Assembly (NCBI RefSeq): GCF_024437655.1
Contig: NZ_JANBVF010000019.1
Coordinates: forward strand, 32,644 to 96,643
Direction of reading: 5' to 3'
From: Chitinolyticbacter albus
GTDB lineage: Bacteria; Pseudomonadota; Gammaproteobacteria; Burkholderiales; Chitinibacteraceae
DNA length: 64,000 bases
Part shown: positions 16,872 through 27,903 of the stretch, piece after piece
Numbering within the stretch: the first letter of the stretch is position 1
Layout: each line of letters starts with the position of its first letter
Position numbers and translations under genes: made by a program
The notes under the pieces: model-generated
The model's input: only the letters and a program-made list of their open reading frames with translations
The model's database searches: none
Told to the model about the DNA's origin: nothing

Positions 16872-19061
16872 ATGGAACCGGCGCTGGCCGCTGCTGACGT
16901 TCCCGAACTCGCCGGTTCCGCACCGGCGATACTGGCGGCGGCCAACCGGTTCCTCAGCGAGGAAACGGCCTACCTCAGGCCGGAAGATCGCAGTTTCCTC
17001 GCCTCTGCCTTCAAGTTCTCCGAGGCCGCGCACCGCGGCCAGATGCGCCGCACGGGCGACCCGTACATTTCGCATCCGCTGGCGGTCGCCGGCATCCTGA
17101 CGAACTGGCATCTCGACGCCCAGGCGCTCGCCGCCGCGCTGTTGCACGACGTGATGGAAGACACCGGTGTCTCCAAGCTGGAGCTCACCGAGAAATTCGG
17201 CCGCCACGTGGCCGAGCTCGTCGACGGCATGAGCAAGATCGACAAGCTCGAATTCCAGAGCACGGAAGAAGCGCAGGCGGAGAATTTCCGCAAGATGCTG
17301 CTGGCGATGGCGCGCGACTTGCGCGTGATCCTGATCAAGCTCGCCGACCGGCTGCACAATATGCGCACCATGGACGCGATGCGCGAGGACAAGCAAAAGC
17401 GCATCGCCCGCGAGACGCTGGAAATCTATGCGCCGATCGCCAACCGCATCGGCCTGAACAGCATCTACCAGGAACTGGACGATCTCTCGTTCAAATACCT
17501 GCACCCGCGCCGCTACGACGTGCTGTCCAAGGCCTTGAAGGCCGCGCGCGGCAACCGGCGCGAGGTGGTCGGCAAGATCCTCGACAACATCAAGCTCAAG
17601 CTGTCGGATGCCGGCATCGACGCCAACGTCACCGGCCGTGAGAAAAACCTGTTCAGCATCTACCGCAAGATGCAGGAAAAACACCTCAGCTTCTCCGAAG
17701 TGTTCGACATCTACGGCTTTCGCGTCATCGTGCGCGACGTGCCCACCTGCTACCTAGCGCTCGGCGCGTTGCACAGCCTGTTCAAACCGATCGCCGGCAA
17801 GTTCAAGGACTACATTGCGATCGCGAAGTCCAACGGCTACCAGAGCCTGCACACCACGCTGTTCGGCCCCTACGGCACGCCGATCGAGATCCAGATCCGC
17901 ACGCACGAGATGCACCGCATCGCCGATGCCGGCGTCGCCAGCCACTGGATGTACAAGTCCGGCGACGAAAGCTTCTCCGACGTGCAGCAGAAGACCCACC
18001 AGTGGCTGCAGTCGCTCTTGGAGCTGCAATCCGAATCGGGCGACGCGGTCGAATTCCTCGAGCACATCAAGGTCGACCTGTTCCCCGACGAAGTCTACGT
18101 CTTCACGCCCAAGGGCAAGATCCTGTCGATGCCGGCCGGCGCCACCTGCGTCGACTTCGCCTACGCCGTGCATACCGATATCGGCAATCGCTGCATCGCC
18201 GCCAAGGTCAACCACGAGCTGGTGCCGCTGCGCACCAAGCTCAGGAATGGCGATCAGGTCGAGATCGTCACCGCCGCCCACGCCAAGCCCAACCCGAGCT
18301 GGCTGACCTTCGTCACCACCGGCAAGGCGCGCAGCCATATCCGCCATTTCCTCAAGAACATGCGGCACGAGGAAGCTGTGCTGCTCGGCGAGCGGCTGCT
18401 GCTGCAAGCCATGACCACGCTGCTGCCCAACGCCATCATGCCGTCGGACGAGGTATGGGAGCGCTGGGTGAAGGAAAACAACGCCAGGAGCCGCGACGAG
18501 GCATTGGCCGAAGTGGGCTTGGGCAAGCGCCTTGCCGTCGTCGTCGCCAAGCGGCTGCTGCAACTGTCCGGCCAGTGGCTGGAAGAGCCGGCGCCCGGCA
18601 AGAAGCCCACCGCCGTCACCATTCGCGGCACCGAGGGCATGGCGATCCAGTTTGCCCGTTGCTGCAACCCCATCCCGGGCGACCCCATCATTGGTTTCTT
18701 CAAGAAGGACCAGGGCCTCGTCATCCACACCCACGACTGTCCGCTGCTGTCGGGCGGGCGCGTCGATTCGGACAAGCTGATCGACGTCGAGTGGGATCCG
18801 GCCGTGGCCCGGCTGTTTGACGTACCGGCACGGGTGCTCGCCGAGAACACCCGCGGTGCGCTCGCTGAGATCGCCGCCGCCATCGCCGAAGCCAACGCCA
18901 ACATCGCCTCGGTCGCCACGCAAGAGCAGGGCGGTGACGAGCGCTATATCCAGATCCAGTTCACGCTGCAGGTCCACGACCGCATCCACCTTGCCCAGGT
19001 GATGAAGCGCCTGCGCGCGCTGCCTTCGGTCTATCGCATCCAGCGTACCCGCAGCAGTTAA
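16872..19061 (+). CDS. spoT: Bifunctional (p)ppGpp synthetase/hydrolase
   Basis: The 729-residue protein has the full Rel/SpoT order: HD hydrolase domain (HD pair at residues 92-93 in LLHDVMEDTG), synthetase domain (VFDIYGFRVIVRD and KSNGYQSLHT), TGS domain near residue 400 (YVFTPKGKILSMPAGAT), a zinc-finger-like/RIS segment (QFARCCNPIPGDPI) and a C-terminal ACT domain. The intact HD pair points to hydrolysis as well as synthesis of the alarmone. It is co-directional with gmk and rpoZ, with a 16-nt gap after rpoZ. ATG 16872 is the likely start; the longer frame from 16734 overlaps rpoZ. Confidence 0.95.
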   Translation: MEPALAAADVPELAGSAPAILAAANRFLSEETAYLRPEDRSFLASAFKFSEAAHRGQMRRTGDPYISHPLAVAGILTNWHLDAQALAAALLHDVMEDTGVSKLELTEKFGRHVAELVDGMSKIDKLEFQSTEEAQAENFRKMLLAMARDLRVILIKLADRLHNMRTMDAMREDKQKRIARETLEIYAPIANRIGLNSIYQELDDLSFKYLHPRRYDVLSKALKAARGNRREVVGKILDNIKLKLSDAGIDANVTGREKNLFSIYRKMQEKHLSFSEVFDIYGFRVIVRDVPTCYLALGALHSLFKPIAGKFKDYIAIAKSNGYQSLHTTLFGPYGTPIEIQIRTHEMHRIADAGVASHWMYKSGDESFSDVQQKTHQWLQSLLELQSESGDAVEFLEHIKVDLFPDEVYVFTPKGKILSMPAGATCVDFAYAVHTDIGNRCIAAKVNHELVPLRTKLRNGDQVEIVTAAHAKPNPSWLTFVTTGKARSHIRHFLKNMRHEEAVLLGERLLLQAMTTLLPNAIMPSDEVWERWVKENNARSRDEALAEVGLGKRLAVVVAKRLLQLSGQWLEEPAPGKKPTAVTIRGTEGMAIQFARCCNPIPGDPIIGFFKKDQGLVIHTHDCPLLSGGRVDSDKLIDVEWDPAVARLFDVPARVLAENTRGALAEIAAAIAEANANIASVATQEQGGDERYIQIQFTLQVHDRIHLAQVMKRLRALPSVYRIQRTRSS

Positions 19062-19122
19062 GCGCTCAGACCGGCGTGGTTGCCGTGCTCTCGGTCGCAG
19101 TGCACGACCTATGCGTTGCGCC

Positions 19123-20694
19123 TCAGACGGCGGGCACCATCGGCAAGGTGACCACCAGCGTCGTCGTCTTCTGCTCGTCGGACACCTCGAACGCAATCTG
19201 CCCGCCTTGTGCCTCCGTCAGGCTCTTGGCCGAATAAGCACCGAGGCCCGTACCGTGGGGTTTGCCATGGGTGACGTATTTGCCGAAGAACGCATCCCTG
19301 ATCTCGGCCGGAATCACGCCTTGATTGACGATGGTGATGCGTAGCATGTCCTGCCAGGTGACCGCGATACTGACCCGCGAGTTGGCCGGAGCCGCTTCGC
19401 AGGCGTTCTTGATGAGATTCTGGAAGATCGAGTACGACAGCATGGCGTCGCCCAGCCCCCGGGGCTCGACCTCCCCCGGCGATACGCCCGCATCGACGGC
19501 AATCGCAATGCGCTTGCCAGCAAATGTCTTTCGGGAAATATTGGCAATGCGATGCAGCATGTCGCCGATGTCCATCGGCTGGGGGTCGAGCTCGAAACGC
19601 CCGGTTTCGATCTTATAGAGCTCCGCCGACAGGTTGATCATGTTGAGCAGCTTGAGCGTTGCGTCTTCGATCACCCGCACCGTTTCAGCCTGGCTGCCGG
19701 TCAGCATGTCATCGTTCGCCAGCTCCTGCACCAGGCTGATGACGCCCGCCAGCGATCCCTTCATGTCGTGGCGAGTGAGATTCTCCACGTCCTCCCGGAT
19801 ACGCGCGGTCTCCAGCAGGCTATCGTAGTTGCTCTGGGTTTCCTTGCGCAGCATCACGTAACGGATGAAATTGCGCACCCGCAGCTGCAACTGCTCCGGG
19901 ACGATGGGCTTGGTCACGAAATCGACCGCACCAAGCGACATGCCCTTGAGTCGCGCATCATCGCCATCCATTGCCGTGACGAAGATGACCGGGATCGTTG
20001 CCGAGTTGGGATACTCGCGCATGCGCTTGGCCACTTCGAACCCATCCATGTCCGGCATCATCACGTCGAGCAACACCAGGTCCGGCGGTTGGTCGGAAAA
20101 GCAGATGCTCAGCGCCGCTTCGCCGGACGATGCCACCCGCACGCGGTAATCGCTCTTGAACAACTGCGCCAGCAACTGCAGATTGTCTGGCGCGTCGTCC
20201 ACCAGCAGGAGGACGGGCCGCTCCTCCCGCGCCTCGACTTCCTTGGGCGGGGCGGCACTGTCTCGCGTCACCGGCTCAGCAACGTTGGCCGAATTCAGCG
20301 GCGTACGTATCTTGCGCGACAGGGCGCGCTCAAGGCTGGCGGCCAGTCGATCGGGGGTATAGGGCTTGACCAGCAGATCGCTGACCCCACACTGGATCGC
20401 CTCCTCAATGCGCTTGCGGTCGGCCTCGGCCGTGATCATGACGAAGGGCAGGCGCCACAGGGCGTTGTCGCTGCGCACGGCCTTGAGCAGTTCGATACCG
20501 GTCATGACTGGCATGTTCCAGTCCGACAACACGATGTCGAAGCGCTGGCTGTTCAGCGTTCTCAAGGCTTCGGCACCATTGCTGACCATCGTCACGCGGT
20601 CTATGCCGAGCATGCGTAACTGGGTCGCGGTCACCTTGCGCATGACCTCCATATCGTCCGCCATCAGCACCGTTAAATCCTTGAATTGCTGCAT
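19123..20694 (-). CDS. Response regulator with two receiver domains and a histidine kinase module
   Basis: The 523-residue cytosolic protein has receiver domain 1 (VLMADDMEVMRKV, DIVLSDWNMPVMTG), receiver domain 2 near residue 160 (VLLLVDDAPDNLQ, LVLLDVMMPDMDG), and a kinase module with an H-box His309 in RHDMKGSLAG, an N-box NLIKNACEA and a G-box GTGLGAYSAK. There is no membrane or sensor domain, so input must come by phosphotransfer to the receivers. Frames also open at GTG 20709 and ATG 20700; GGAAG 8 nt before ATG 20694 favours the latter. It is last in a three-gene minus-strand operon. Confidence 0.85.
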   Translation of the reverse strand: MQQFKDLTVLMADDMEVMRKVTATQLRMLGIDRVTMVSNGAEALRTLNSQRFDIVLSDWNMPVMTGIELLKAVRSDNALWRLPFVMITAEADRKRIEEAIQCGVSDLLVKPYTPDRLAASLERALSRKIRTPLNSANVAEPVTRDSAAPPKEVEAREERPVLLLVDDAPDNLQLLAQLFKSDYRVRVASSGEAALSICFSDQPPDLVLLDVMMPDMDGFEVAKRMREYPNSATIPVIFVTAMDGDDARLKGMSLGAVDFVTKPIVPEQLQLRVRNFIRYVMLRKETQSNYDSLLETARIREDVENLTRHDMKGSLAGVISLVQELANDDMLTGSQAETVRVIEDATLKLLNMINLSAELYKIETGRFELDPQPMDIGDMLHRIANISRKTFAGKRIAIAVDAGVSPGEVEPRGLGDAMLSYSIFQNLIKNACEAAPANSRVSIAVTWQDMLRITIVNQGVIPAEIRDAFFGKYVTHGKPHGTGLGAYSAKSLTEAQGGQIAFEVSDEQKTTTLVVTLPMVPAV

Positions 20695-20715
20695 ATCCAT
20701 TTCTTCCACGTAGTT

Positions 20716-21837
20716 TCAGCGCACTCGCACCCCGGCGGCCGTAGTCCCGTCGGGAAAACGCAGCGCAATGTCCAGAAATTCATCCTGGATATCGACGAAC
20801 GCATCCAGAATATCGGGATCGAAGTGCACACCGCGACCGCCCACAATGATGTCGACCGCCGCCTCATGCGGCGTGCGTTCCTTGTAGATGCGGCGACTCG
20901 TCAGCGCGTCATAGACATCGGCCAGCGCCATCAGCCGGGCGCCGAGCGGAATGGCCTCTGCGACCAGCCCTTGCGGATAACCGCTGCCATCCCATTTTTC
21001 ATGGTGGGACAGGACGACTTCCTTGGCCAACCCGAAAAACTCGCCCGGGAGTTCCAGCGCGCGTTCGGCCTGCTCCAGCGCCTCGTAGCCCCGCGTGGTA
21101 TGGGCCCTCACGCTGGCAAATTCTTCTTCTGTCAGCCGGCCAGGCTTGAGCAGGATTGCATCGGGGATGCCGGCCTTGCCCAGATCGTGCAAAGGCACGG
21201 CCTTGGACAATCGCGCGATGTAGTCGTCGCTCAATCGCGATGCAAAGCGCGGGGCTAGGCGCAAGCGCTCGGCCAGCGCGCGCACATAGTGCTGCGCGCG
21301 GCGGCCGTGATCGCAGGCTTCCACGTCGCGCTCGGCGAGCGAGGCCAGCGCCAGCAGGGTGGCATCGCGCTCCGCCTCGATCTCGATCAGGCGATGCGCC
21401 ACCTCGTGCTCCAGATGGACATTCTGGTCACGCAGCAAATCGGACATCGCCTTGAGCGCCAGCTGAGCGCGCACGCGCGCCAACAGGATCACGGGAGAGA
21501 ACGGCTTGACGATGTAGTCGGCTGCGCCGAGCTCAAAACCCAGCAATTCGTGCTGTGCATCGCAGCGGGCCGTGAGAAAAATCACCGGAATCGCCGCGGT
21601 CCTGACATTGGCCTTGAGGCGGCGGCAGGTCTGGTGGCCGCCCATGCCCGGCATCGTCACGTCGAGCAGGATCAGGTCCGGCGGATCGGTCACCGCCACC
21701 AGCAGCGCCTGTTCGCCGCTGGTGGCCACCTTGATCTGGTATTCCGGTTGCAGCAGCCCGCCAATCAGCGCCAGGGTATCGGGGCTGTCGTCCACAATCA
21801 GGACTACCTGGCGTCCTGGTTTGAGGTCGGCATTCAT
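20716..21837 (-). CDS. REC/HD-GYP response regulator (cyclic di-GMP phosphodiesterase)
   Basis: The 373-residue protein has an N-terminal receiver ([14 protein letters not shown], phospho-acceptor Asp59 in [13 protein letters not shown]) joined by a coiled coil to an HD-GYP domain with [25 protein letters not shown] and [16 protein letters not shown] proteins hydrolyse cyclic di-GMP to pGpG or GMP. Its ATG overlaps the stop of the upstream hybrid kinase (ATGA, 21834-21837), which implies translational coupling and makes that kinase its likely phosphodonor. Confidence 0.92.
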   Translation of the reverse strand: MNADLKPGRQVVLIVDDSPDTLALIGGLLQPEYQIKVATSGEQALLVAVTDPPDLILLDVTMPGMGGHQTCRRLKANVRTAAIPVIFLTARCDAQHELLGFELGAADYIVKPFSPVILLARVRAQLALKAMSDLLRDQNVHLEHEVAHRLIEIEAERDATLLALASLAERDVEACDHGRRAQHYVRALAERLRLAPRFASRLSDDYIARLSKAVPLHDLGKAGIPDAILLKPGRLTEEEFASVRAHTTRGYEALEQAERALELPGEFFGLAKEVVLSHHEKWDGSGYPQGLVAEAIPLGARLMALADVYDALTSRRIYKERTPHEAAVDIIVGGRGVHFDPDILDAFVDIQDEFLDIALRFPDGTTAAGVRVR

Positions 21838-24800
21838 CCGACTTCGTCCAGTTGTCGCGCTTGCATGCCAGCCTCCAGCTCAGCCAGTGCGGCGGGAAAA
21901 TCGAAGCGCGTGATCGCCTGGGCGAGCGGGGCAAAATGCTGCGCCAACGCACTGCGCAACAACGCGCCCTCTGCCTCCAGCATATCGCTGGCTTCAATGT
22001 CGTTATCGCAAAGCAAGGCCTTGAGCCGTCTGCACGCCCGGCTCGCGGCGAGAACATCGTAGCTGGCGGCGGCTTCGGGCACCGTTTCCGCCGGCAGTAC
22101 TGCTCGCAATGCCGCGAGCAAGGACTGCAAGGCCTTGTCCAGCCTATCGACCTGCGCGCGTATTTCCGTCTGCGGCGCTAGGCGCCGGATCGTCTCCTCG
22201 GTCGAGGCGGCCGCCGCGGCGACTTCCGTCGCGCCGATGTTGCCCGCCACGCCCCTGAGCGTGTGCGCCATGCGCTCGACTGTCACCATATCGCCCCGAT
22301 CCAGCGCCGCGATCAAATCGGGAATGCTGTCACGCTGCCCGGCGACAAACCGCCGCAGCAGGCCCAGGTATACTTCCGATTTGCCCAGCACACGCCTTAA
22401 TCCGCCCGCCGCATCCAACCCCGCCACCTGTTCCAGCATGGGCATTGCCGCTGGGGCGGCAGGCGCGGACGCGATCGTTACCCCCATCGTCGGGCCGAGC
22501 CAGCGCAGCAAGGTTTGCCACAGCTGCTCGGGTTCGATCGGCTTGGCCAGGTAGTCGCTCATGCCGGCATCCAGGCAGCGCTGGCGATCGCTCTCCATTG
22601 CGTTGGCCGTCATCGCGACGATGGGCAAGACGTGGCCCGCGCTGCGGATTTCACGCGTCGCCGTCAGCCCGTCCATCACCGGCATCTGCATGTCCATCAA
22701 CACCAGATCGTAGGCGTTCGCCGCCACCATCGCGACCGCGATCTCGCCCTGCACCGCCAGATCGACCGTCACGCCAGTCGCGGCCAGCAGTTCCAGCGCC
22801 ACCTGCTGGTTCAGCTCGTTGTCCTCGACCAGCAACACCCGCTTGCCGTGCAATGCCTGCAGCGAGGGCGCCGCGCGAGCCGGCGTGCCCGTTGCGACAT
22901 CGCCGCCCATGGTCCGGATCAGGCAATCTCGCACCTGAGACAGGCGCACTGGCTTGGACAACAATGCGCTCAAACCCTGTTCGGTGACCCGCCGGGTCAC
23001 TTCCTCGTTGCCATGGGCCGTCACCAGGATGAGCCGCGGGTAGCTCGGCAAGAGCGTCTTGTGCAGCCGCCGCGCCGTCTCGAAGCCATCCATGCCCGGC
23101 ATGCGCCAGTCGAGCAGCACCAGGTCGTATGGCTGGGCGGCCGCCGCCGTACCGATGGCATCCAGCGCGGCCGCGCCGGAATCGACCGCGTCGGCATGCA
23201 TGCCGAGCTCGCCGACTATGCGTTGCAGCACGGTGCCGGCGGTTTCGTTGTCGTCAACGACCAGCACCCGCAGATCACGCAGCACGGCGGCATCCGCAAG
23301 CACGCCCGGCGCGCCCTTGCCCAGACGCACCGTGCACCAGAACCGGCTGCCGCGACCGTATTCGCTTTCCACCCCGACCTCGCCCCCCATCAGGTCGACC
23401 AGCATCTTGCAGATCGCCAGCCCCAACCCCGAGCCGCCAAATCTGCGGGTCGTCGAGACATCGGCCTGCTGGAAGGAGCGGAACAGCAAGCCGCGCTGCG
23501 CCTCGGTCAGCCCGATGCCGGTATCGTGCACGGCGCATTGCAGCAGCACGTCGTTCTCGCCCTCCGCGCGCAGCGTGATCTCGACCCGGATCTGCCCGCG
23601 CTCGGTGAACTTGATCGCGTTGTTGAGATAGTTGATCAGGATCTGGCCAAAGCGCGTCGGGTCGCCGATCAAGCTTTGCGGCACGTCCGAGGCCACGTCG
23701 AATATCAGTTCCAGGTGTTTGGCGTTGGCCTTGGCGAGGCTGAGCGTAGCCAGCGTTTCCAGCACGCGATCGAGATCGAATTCGACGTGTTCCAGCGTGA
23801 GCTTGCCGGCCTCGACCTTGGAGAAATCGAGTATGTCGTTGATGATGCCAAGCAAGTGCCGCGCCGATGCCTGGATCTTCTGCGTGTAGTCCCGTTGCTG
23901 CGGGGTCAACTCCGTATTGAGCGCCAGATGCGACATGCCGATGATGGCGTTCATCGGCGTGCGGATCTCGTGGCTCATATTGGCGAGAAAATCGCTCTTG
24001 GCCCGCGTGGCCACTTCGGCCACTTCCTTGGCCGCCGCGAGCTCAGCGGTGCGTTCGTCCACCAGCACTTCCAGGTGGTTCTTGTAGTTTTCCACCTCGG
24101 CACGCGCGGCGACGGCGTCCTCAGCCAGGCTGATGGCCGCTTGCTGTTGGTGGGGCTGGTCGTCGTCCTGCGCGTCGATTTCGTCGAGCTGCTCTGGCGA
24201 ATCGAACGGTGGCTTGCGCCCCAGCTCACGCGCCAGTGCATTGATTTCACGCTTCAGTTCGACGATGCGCCCCTCGCGCCCCAGGGCCAGCCGGTTGAAG
24301 CGCTCGATTTCCTCGATCTTCTTGCGATCGGACATATCGACGTAAATGCCGATCAGACCACCGGGCGTCCCATCGGCCTTGCGAAAAGTTGACAGCGCGC
24401 AGAGCGTGTCGTGCAGCCTGCCGTCGGCATAGGTCACCGACAGTTCGCGGCTCAGGCTGCCCATATTGGCGATCAACTCCTCTTGCTCGGCGTGATATTG
24501 CGTTCGCTCCGCTTCAGGCAGGAAATCGAGCTCGGTGAGTATCTTGCCGACCATCTGTTCACGCCTGACGCCGAATGCCTGCTCGTACGCCGCGTTGACG
24601 CCGATGAATCGCGTGTGCTCGTCCTTGTAGGAGATCGGGTAGGGAATGGTGTCGATCAATGCCTGCAGCAGCATGGCCCGATCCCGCTCGGCCTGTTCGG
24701 CCTGCCTGCGCTGGGTGGCGTCGCGTACCGCGGCACAGACATAGGCGCCATCATCGCCGCGCTGCGGTAGCAGCGACAGGCTGACCTCGATCGGGAACTC

Positions 24801-26417
24801 GCTGCCGTCCTTGCGCCGGCCGAACAGCTTGCCGCCCGCCTGCCCCATGGGCCGGGCGGTGCCGTCGGCCATGTAGCCTTCGCGCAAGCCAGCATGATGG
24901 CCGCGCACCGCATCGGGAACCAGGCGCTCGATGCTTGCGCCCGGGAGCTCGCCGCGCTCGTAACCGAACATGGCCTCGAGCTGGCCATTGGCCATGGTGA
25001 TGATGCCGCGCGTATCGGTCACCAGCATGCCGTCTGGCGCCGATTCGATGATGCCGCGATACCAGGCCTCGGTTTCGGTCAGTTCGTCCTTCTGCTGCCC
25101 GAGCTCATGCACCAGATCTTCCATGTGCCGGGCCTGGGCGCTGGCTTCGTCCAGCAGCTGTTTCGTGTGCAGGCCGCGCAACAACGCTTCGACCCTGGCT
25201 CCCCCCGCCACGGGCAGGGCCTCCAGCACGCGCCAATCCCTTTCTTCAAAAGGCGTGAACGACACCAGTTCGATGACCAGGCCGCCACCGCCACCCAGCG
25301 GCAGCGGCAAGATCAGCAGCGTGGCCGCCGCGCCCGCATCCGGCGCCGAAACAAGGGGCAGGTAACAGCCAGGCACATCCTTCAGCGTGATGGTCTCGTG
25401 ATCGCGCAATGCTTGTAACAGCAGGCCGCTGGCCTCATCGACACGCAGGGCCGCTTGTTGCCGGGTGACCGCGTAGCCTCCCAGATAGATCAGTGCCGTG
25501 TCGTCCGGGCGGCGCAGATAGCACGCCGCCGCCACGCAGTGCAGCGGCGGCGCCAGTTTGGCGAGCAGTTGCTCGGCCAGCATGTCGAGCGTATCGACGG
25601 TCTGAACCGATTCGGCCACCGCCAGCAAGGTCTCCCGGCTCCATTGTTGATCCAGCATACGCTGGGACAGCGTGTTGTACGCCAAACCGATCTGGTCGAT
25701 TTCGTCATTGCCGCGCACCGCCACGCGGATGCTCAGATCGTGTTCCAGCTGCGCGCGCGTCATCGCAGCCTTGAGCGTATCGAGCTTGCGGTACAGCAGC
25801 ACCAGCGTGTGCGCTGTCCATCCGCCCCCCAGCAGCAAGGCCGTCAACATGACGGCAGCAGTGATCCCGAGCGCTCGACGGTACTGTGTCTGGGCGTCAG
25901 CGAAGTTGCTCTGCGCGGCGCGCAATTGCAGATTGGCGAGTTTGCTCAGGTTTGCGCCCAATGGCCTGACCGCCGCCATCAGCTCGTCCTGCGCAAAAGC
26001 GTCCAGGGCCACGTTGTCGTGCGCAGCCAGCAAGGCGTTGTAGCGCGCGGCAGCGACTTCGATCTGCGCCATCTGCTGGCTGGTCTCTTCGACCAGTGCC
26101 CGCTCCGGTTGTGTCGCTACAGTCCGCCCGTATTCGGTCCACTCCTTGGCCACGGCGCTGCGCACCTGGGCAAAATTGGATACCGCCACGTCGCGCGGGA
26201 TGCGCTGTGCGTTCAGGTCCTGCACCGTGCTGACCAGCTCGTGAGCGAGCAGATCGTCTAGATCCCTCAGGTGGACGAACGCAGTCAGCCGGTCGTGGTA
26301 GGTGCTGGCAAAGGCATGTTGAATGCGGGTCAGGCGCAGCAGGTTGTTGGCCCCTTGCACCAGCAGCAGCGCCATCATGCCGAGAACCAGAATGATCAGC
26401 TTGGTTCGGATATTCAT
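21834..26417 (-). CDS. Membrane hybrid sensor histidine kinase (HAMP, PAS, two REC, HPt)
   Basis: The 1527-residue BarA/RpfC-like kinase has TM1 (residues 5-25), a periplasmic region of about 150 residues, TM2, HAMP, a GAF-like region, two PAS domains ([28 protein letters not shown]), a coiled coil, HisKA with His816 in SHEIRTPMN, HATPase ([11 protein letters not shown]), two receivers ([22 protein letters not shown]) and a C-terminal HPt ([11 protein letters not shown]). All phosphorelay modules are thus in one chain. AAGGA 7 nt before ATG 26417 supports the start. It heads the operon with the HD-GYP regulator, so it likely controls cyclic di-GMP levels; the signal is unknown. Confidence 0.92.
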   Translation of the reverse strand: MNIRTKLIILVLGMMALLLVQGANNLLRLTRIQHAFASTYHDRLTAFVHLRDLDDLLAHELVSTVQDLNAQRIPRDVAVSNFAQVRSAVAKEWTEYGRTVATQPERALVEETSQQMAQIEVAAARYNALLAAHDNVALDAFAQDELMAAVRPLGANLSKLANLQLRAAQSNFADAQTQYRRALGITAAVMLTALLLGGGWTAHTLVLLYRKLDTLKAAMTRAQLEHDLSIRVAVRGNDEIDQIGLAYNTLSQRMLDQQWSRETLLAVAESVQTVDTLDMLAEQLLAKLAPPLHCVAAACYLRRPDDTALIYLGGYAVTRQQAALRVDEASGLLLQALRDHETITLKDVPGCYLPLVSAPDAGAAATLLILPLPLGGGGGLVIELVSFTPFEERDWRVLEALPVAGGARVEALLRGLHTKQLLDEASAQARHMEDLVHELGQQKDELTETEAWYRGIIESAPDGMLVTDTRGIITMANGQLEAMFGYERGELPGASIERLVPDAVRGHHAGLREGYMADGTARPMGQAGGKLFGRRKDGSEFPIEVSLSLLPQRGDDGAYVCAAVRDATQRRQAEQAERDRAMLLQALIDTIPYPISYKDEHTRFIGVNAAYEQAFGVRREQMVGKILTELDFLPEAERTQYHAEQEELIANMGSLSRELSVTYADGRLHDTLCALSTFRKADGTPGGLIGIYVDMSDRKKIEEIERFNRLALGREGRIVELKREINALARELGRKPPFDSPEQLDEIDAQDDDQPHQQQAAISLAEDAVAARAEVENYKNHLEVLVDERTAELAAAKEVAEVATRAKSDFLANMSHEIRTPMNAIIGMSHLALNTELTPQQRDYTQKIQASARHLLGIINDILDFSKVEAGKLTLEHVEFDLDRVLETLATLSLAKANAKHLELIFDVASDVPQSLIGDPTRFGQILINYLNNAIKFTERGQIRVEITLRAEGENDVLLQCAVHDTGIGLTEAQRGLLFRSFQQADVSTTRRFGGSGLGLAICKMLVDLMGGEVGVESEYGRGSRFWCTVRLGKGAPGVLADAAVLRDLRVLVVDDNETAGTVLQRIVGELGMHADAVDSGAAALDAIGTAAAAQPYDLVLLDWRMPGMDGFETARRLHKTLLPSYPRLILVTAHGNEEVTRRVTEQGLSALLSKPVRLSQVRDCLIRTMGGDVATGTPARAAPSLQALHGKRVLLVEDNELNQQVALELLAATGVTVDLAVQGEIAVAMVAANAYDLVLMDMQMPVMDGLTATREIRSAGHVLPIVAMTANAMESDRQRCLDAGMSDYLAKPIEPEQLWQTLLRWLGPTMGVTIASAPAAPAAMPMLEQVAGLDAAGGLRRVLGKSEVYLGLLRRFVAGQRDSIPDLIAALDRGDMVTVERMAHTLRGVAGNIGATEVAAAAASTEETIRRLAPQTEIRAQVDRLDKALQSLLAALRAVLPAETVPEAAASYDVLAASRACRRLKALLCDNDIEASDMLEAEGALLRSALAQHFAPLAQAITRFDFPAALAELEAGMQARQLDEVG

Positions 26418-26717
26418 GACCCCATCCTTGGCCGGCCCCAACATGCCAGCCGACCCGCCCGCAACACTCACGATCAACAATAGCGCTTTCCGGTCGCGTC
26501 AGCGGTTTTCGCGGCCGTTTCAGGAGTTCGACCACGCCAGCCGGTACGTCATCCAGCAAACCAAGGGAAAGAACGCTGATCGCACAGGACGTTGCTAGCC
26601 GAGTGCCGTCGTTGAGGTAGTACAACCCGCATACGGGTTACATCGGCTACGCCGAGCCAATGGCGTTAAGCACGCGCATGCTAGAATCGCCGCGAGTTAC
26701 TCCCCGCAGGATCGCCC
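26418..26717. other. Divergent region between the hybrid kinase and thiS, with nested inverted repeats
   Basis: TAGCCGA (26596-26602) pairs with TCGGCTA (26643-26649), and inside this AACCCG-CATA-CGGGTT (26624-26639) forms a second hairpin. An extended -10 box TGCTAGAAT at 26679-26687 lies 30 nt before thiS. The conserved core of the TPP riboswitch (CTGAGA, CTGATGAG) is not seen. The structure could be an operator or the end of another transcript. Confidence 0.4.
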
Positions 26718-26921
26718 GTGCTCCAGCTATCCATCAACGGCGAGGCCAGGACGTTTGCCGGCCCGCTCACCGTCACCGCCCTGATCGACCAGCTGGGTTT
26801 CACCGGCCGCCGCGTTGCGCTGGAACGCAATGGCGAGATCGTGCCGCGCAGCCAGCATGCCGCGACCGAGCTCGCCGATGGCGATGTGGTGGAGATGGTC
26901 GTTGCCGTCGGCGGCGGCTGA
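26718..26921 (+). CDS. thiS: Sulfur carrier protein ThiS
   Basis: This 67-residue ubiquitin-fold protein ends in VAVGGG, whose terminal Gly-Gly is adenylated and thiocarboxylated to carry sulfur for the thiazole ring of thiamin. It starts with GTG at 26718 behind an AGGA site. thiG follows on the same strand, but the two are separated by a 142-bp inverted-repeat element rather than being tightly coupled. Confidence 0.93.
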   Translation: MLQLSINGEARTFAGPLTVTALIDQLGFTGRRVALERNGEIVPRSQHAATELADGDVVEMVVAVGGG

Positions 26922-27063
26922 TTTTTGCCTTCTCCGGCTACTGCGCGACACCTAGGCTGCGTTGCGCGCTCCTCGTCATCCTCATGGGCCACCCGCCCAT
27001 TCCGGTGACTGCGGTGCTGGCGCCTTGCCCAGACGTCGCTCGCTACGCCGGCCAAGGCAAAAA
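26922..27063 (+). repeat. 142-bp inverted-terminus element between thiS and thiG
   Basis: TTTTTGCCTT-CT-CCGGC starts right after the thiS stop and GCCGG-CC-AAGGCAAAAA ends at 27063; 15 of 17 terminal bases are complementary. The interior includes GCTGCGTTGCGCGCTCC and TCGTCATCCTCATGG. No gene or ribosome site is inside. It has the form of a small non-autonomous insertion element or a large intercistronic hairpin, and its sequence is unrelated to the elements after argC and metE. Confidence 0.65.
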
Positions 27064-27102
27064 CGTCTTGGCTCCGTTCGCTCTCACGCAAGAGGTTTTC
27101 GC

Positions 27103-27903
27103 ATGACCCAGACCCCAGACCTGTTCCAGATCGCCGGCAAAACCTATGGCTCGCGCCTGCTCGTCGGCACCGGCAAGTACAAGGATTTCACCGAGACCCG
27201 CGCCGCGATCGATGCCTCGGGCGCCGAGATCGTCACCGTGGCGATCCGCCGCGTGAACATCGGTCAGACTGCGGGCGAACCCAGCCTGCTCGACTACTTG
27301 CCGCCTTCCGAATTCACCTACCTGCCCAATACCGCCGGCTGCTACAGCAGCGACGATGCGATCCGCACGCTGCGCCTTGCGCGCGAACTGCTGGACGGAC
27401 ACCCGCTGGTGAAGCTGGAAGTGCTGGGCGACCCGAACACGCTCTATCCCAATGTGCGCGAGACGCTGAAGGCCGCCGAAGTGCTGGTGAAGGAAGGCTT
27501 CGACGTGATGGTTTACACCTCGGACGACCCCATCATCGCCCGCGAGCTGGAGCAGATCGGCTGCTGCGCCATCATGCCGCTCGCCAGCCTGATCGGCTCG
27601 GGCATGGGCATTCTCAACCCGTGGAACCTGCGGCTGATCATCGAGCAATCGAAGGTTCCAGTGCTGGTCGATGCCGGCGTCGGTACCGCGTCCGACGCCG
27701 CCATCGGCATGGAGCTGGGCTGCGACGGCGTGCTGATGAACACCGCCATTGCCGGCGCGCGCGATCCGATCCGTATGGCCCGCGCGATGAAACTGGCCGT
27801 CGAAGCCGGCCGCGAAGCCTATCTCGCCGGTCGCATGCCGAAGAAGCTCTACAGCGCCGATCCGTCGAGCCCGCTCGCCGGCATGATCGCCAGCAAGGCA
27901 TGA
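27103..27903 (+). CDS. thiG: Thiazole synthase
   Basis: ThiG forms the thiazole phosphate of thiamin from 1-deoxy-D-xylulose 5-phosphate, dehydroglycine and ThiS thiocarboxylate. The 266-residue barrel protein shows the Schiff-base lysine Lys104 in LVKLEVLGD, the phosphate-binding [11 protein letters not shown] and the AIAGARDP segment. ATG 27103 follows AGAGG (27091-27095). Its stop overlaps the start of the GNAT gene at 27900 (ATGA). Confidence 0.95.
   Translation: MTQTPDLFQIAGKTYGSRLLVGTGKYKDFTETRAAIDASGAEIVTVAIRRVNIGQTAGEPSLLDYLPPSEFTYLPNTAGCYSSDDAIRTLRLARELLDGHPLVKLEVLGDPNTLYPNVRETLKAAEVLVKEGFDVMVYTSDDPIIARELEQIGCCAIMPLASLIGSGMGILNPWNLRLIIEQSKVPVLVDAGVGTASDAAIGMELGCDGVLMNTAIAGARDPIRMARAMKLAVEAGREAYLAGRMPKKLYSADPSSPLAGMIASKA

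Noticed and set aside
17754..19196. 480-residue open frame antisense to spoT
   Set aside because: It lies wholly opposite a well-conserved gene; long antisense frames are common at this GC content.
26596..26717. Thiamin pyrophosphate riboswitch before thiS
   Set aside because: Hairpins are present but the conserved CTGAGA and CTGATGAG core is missing.
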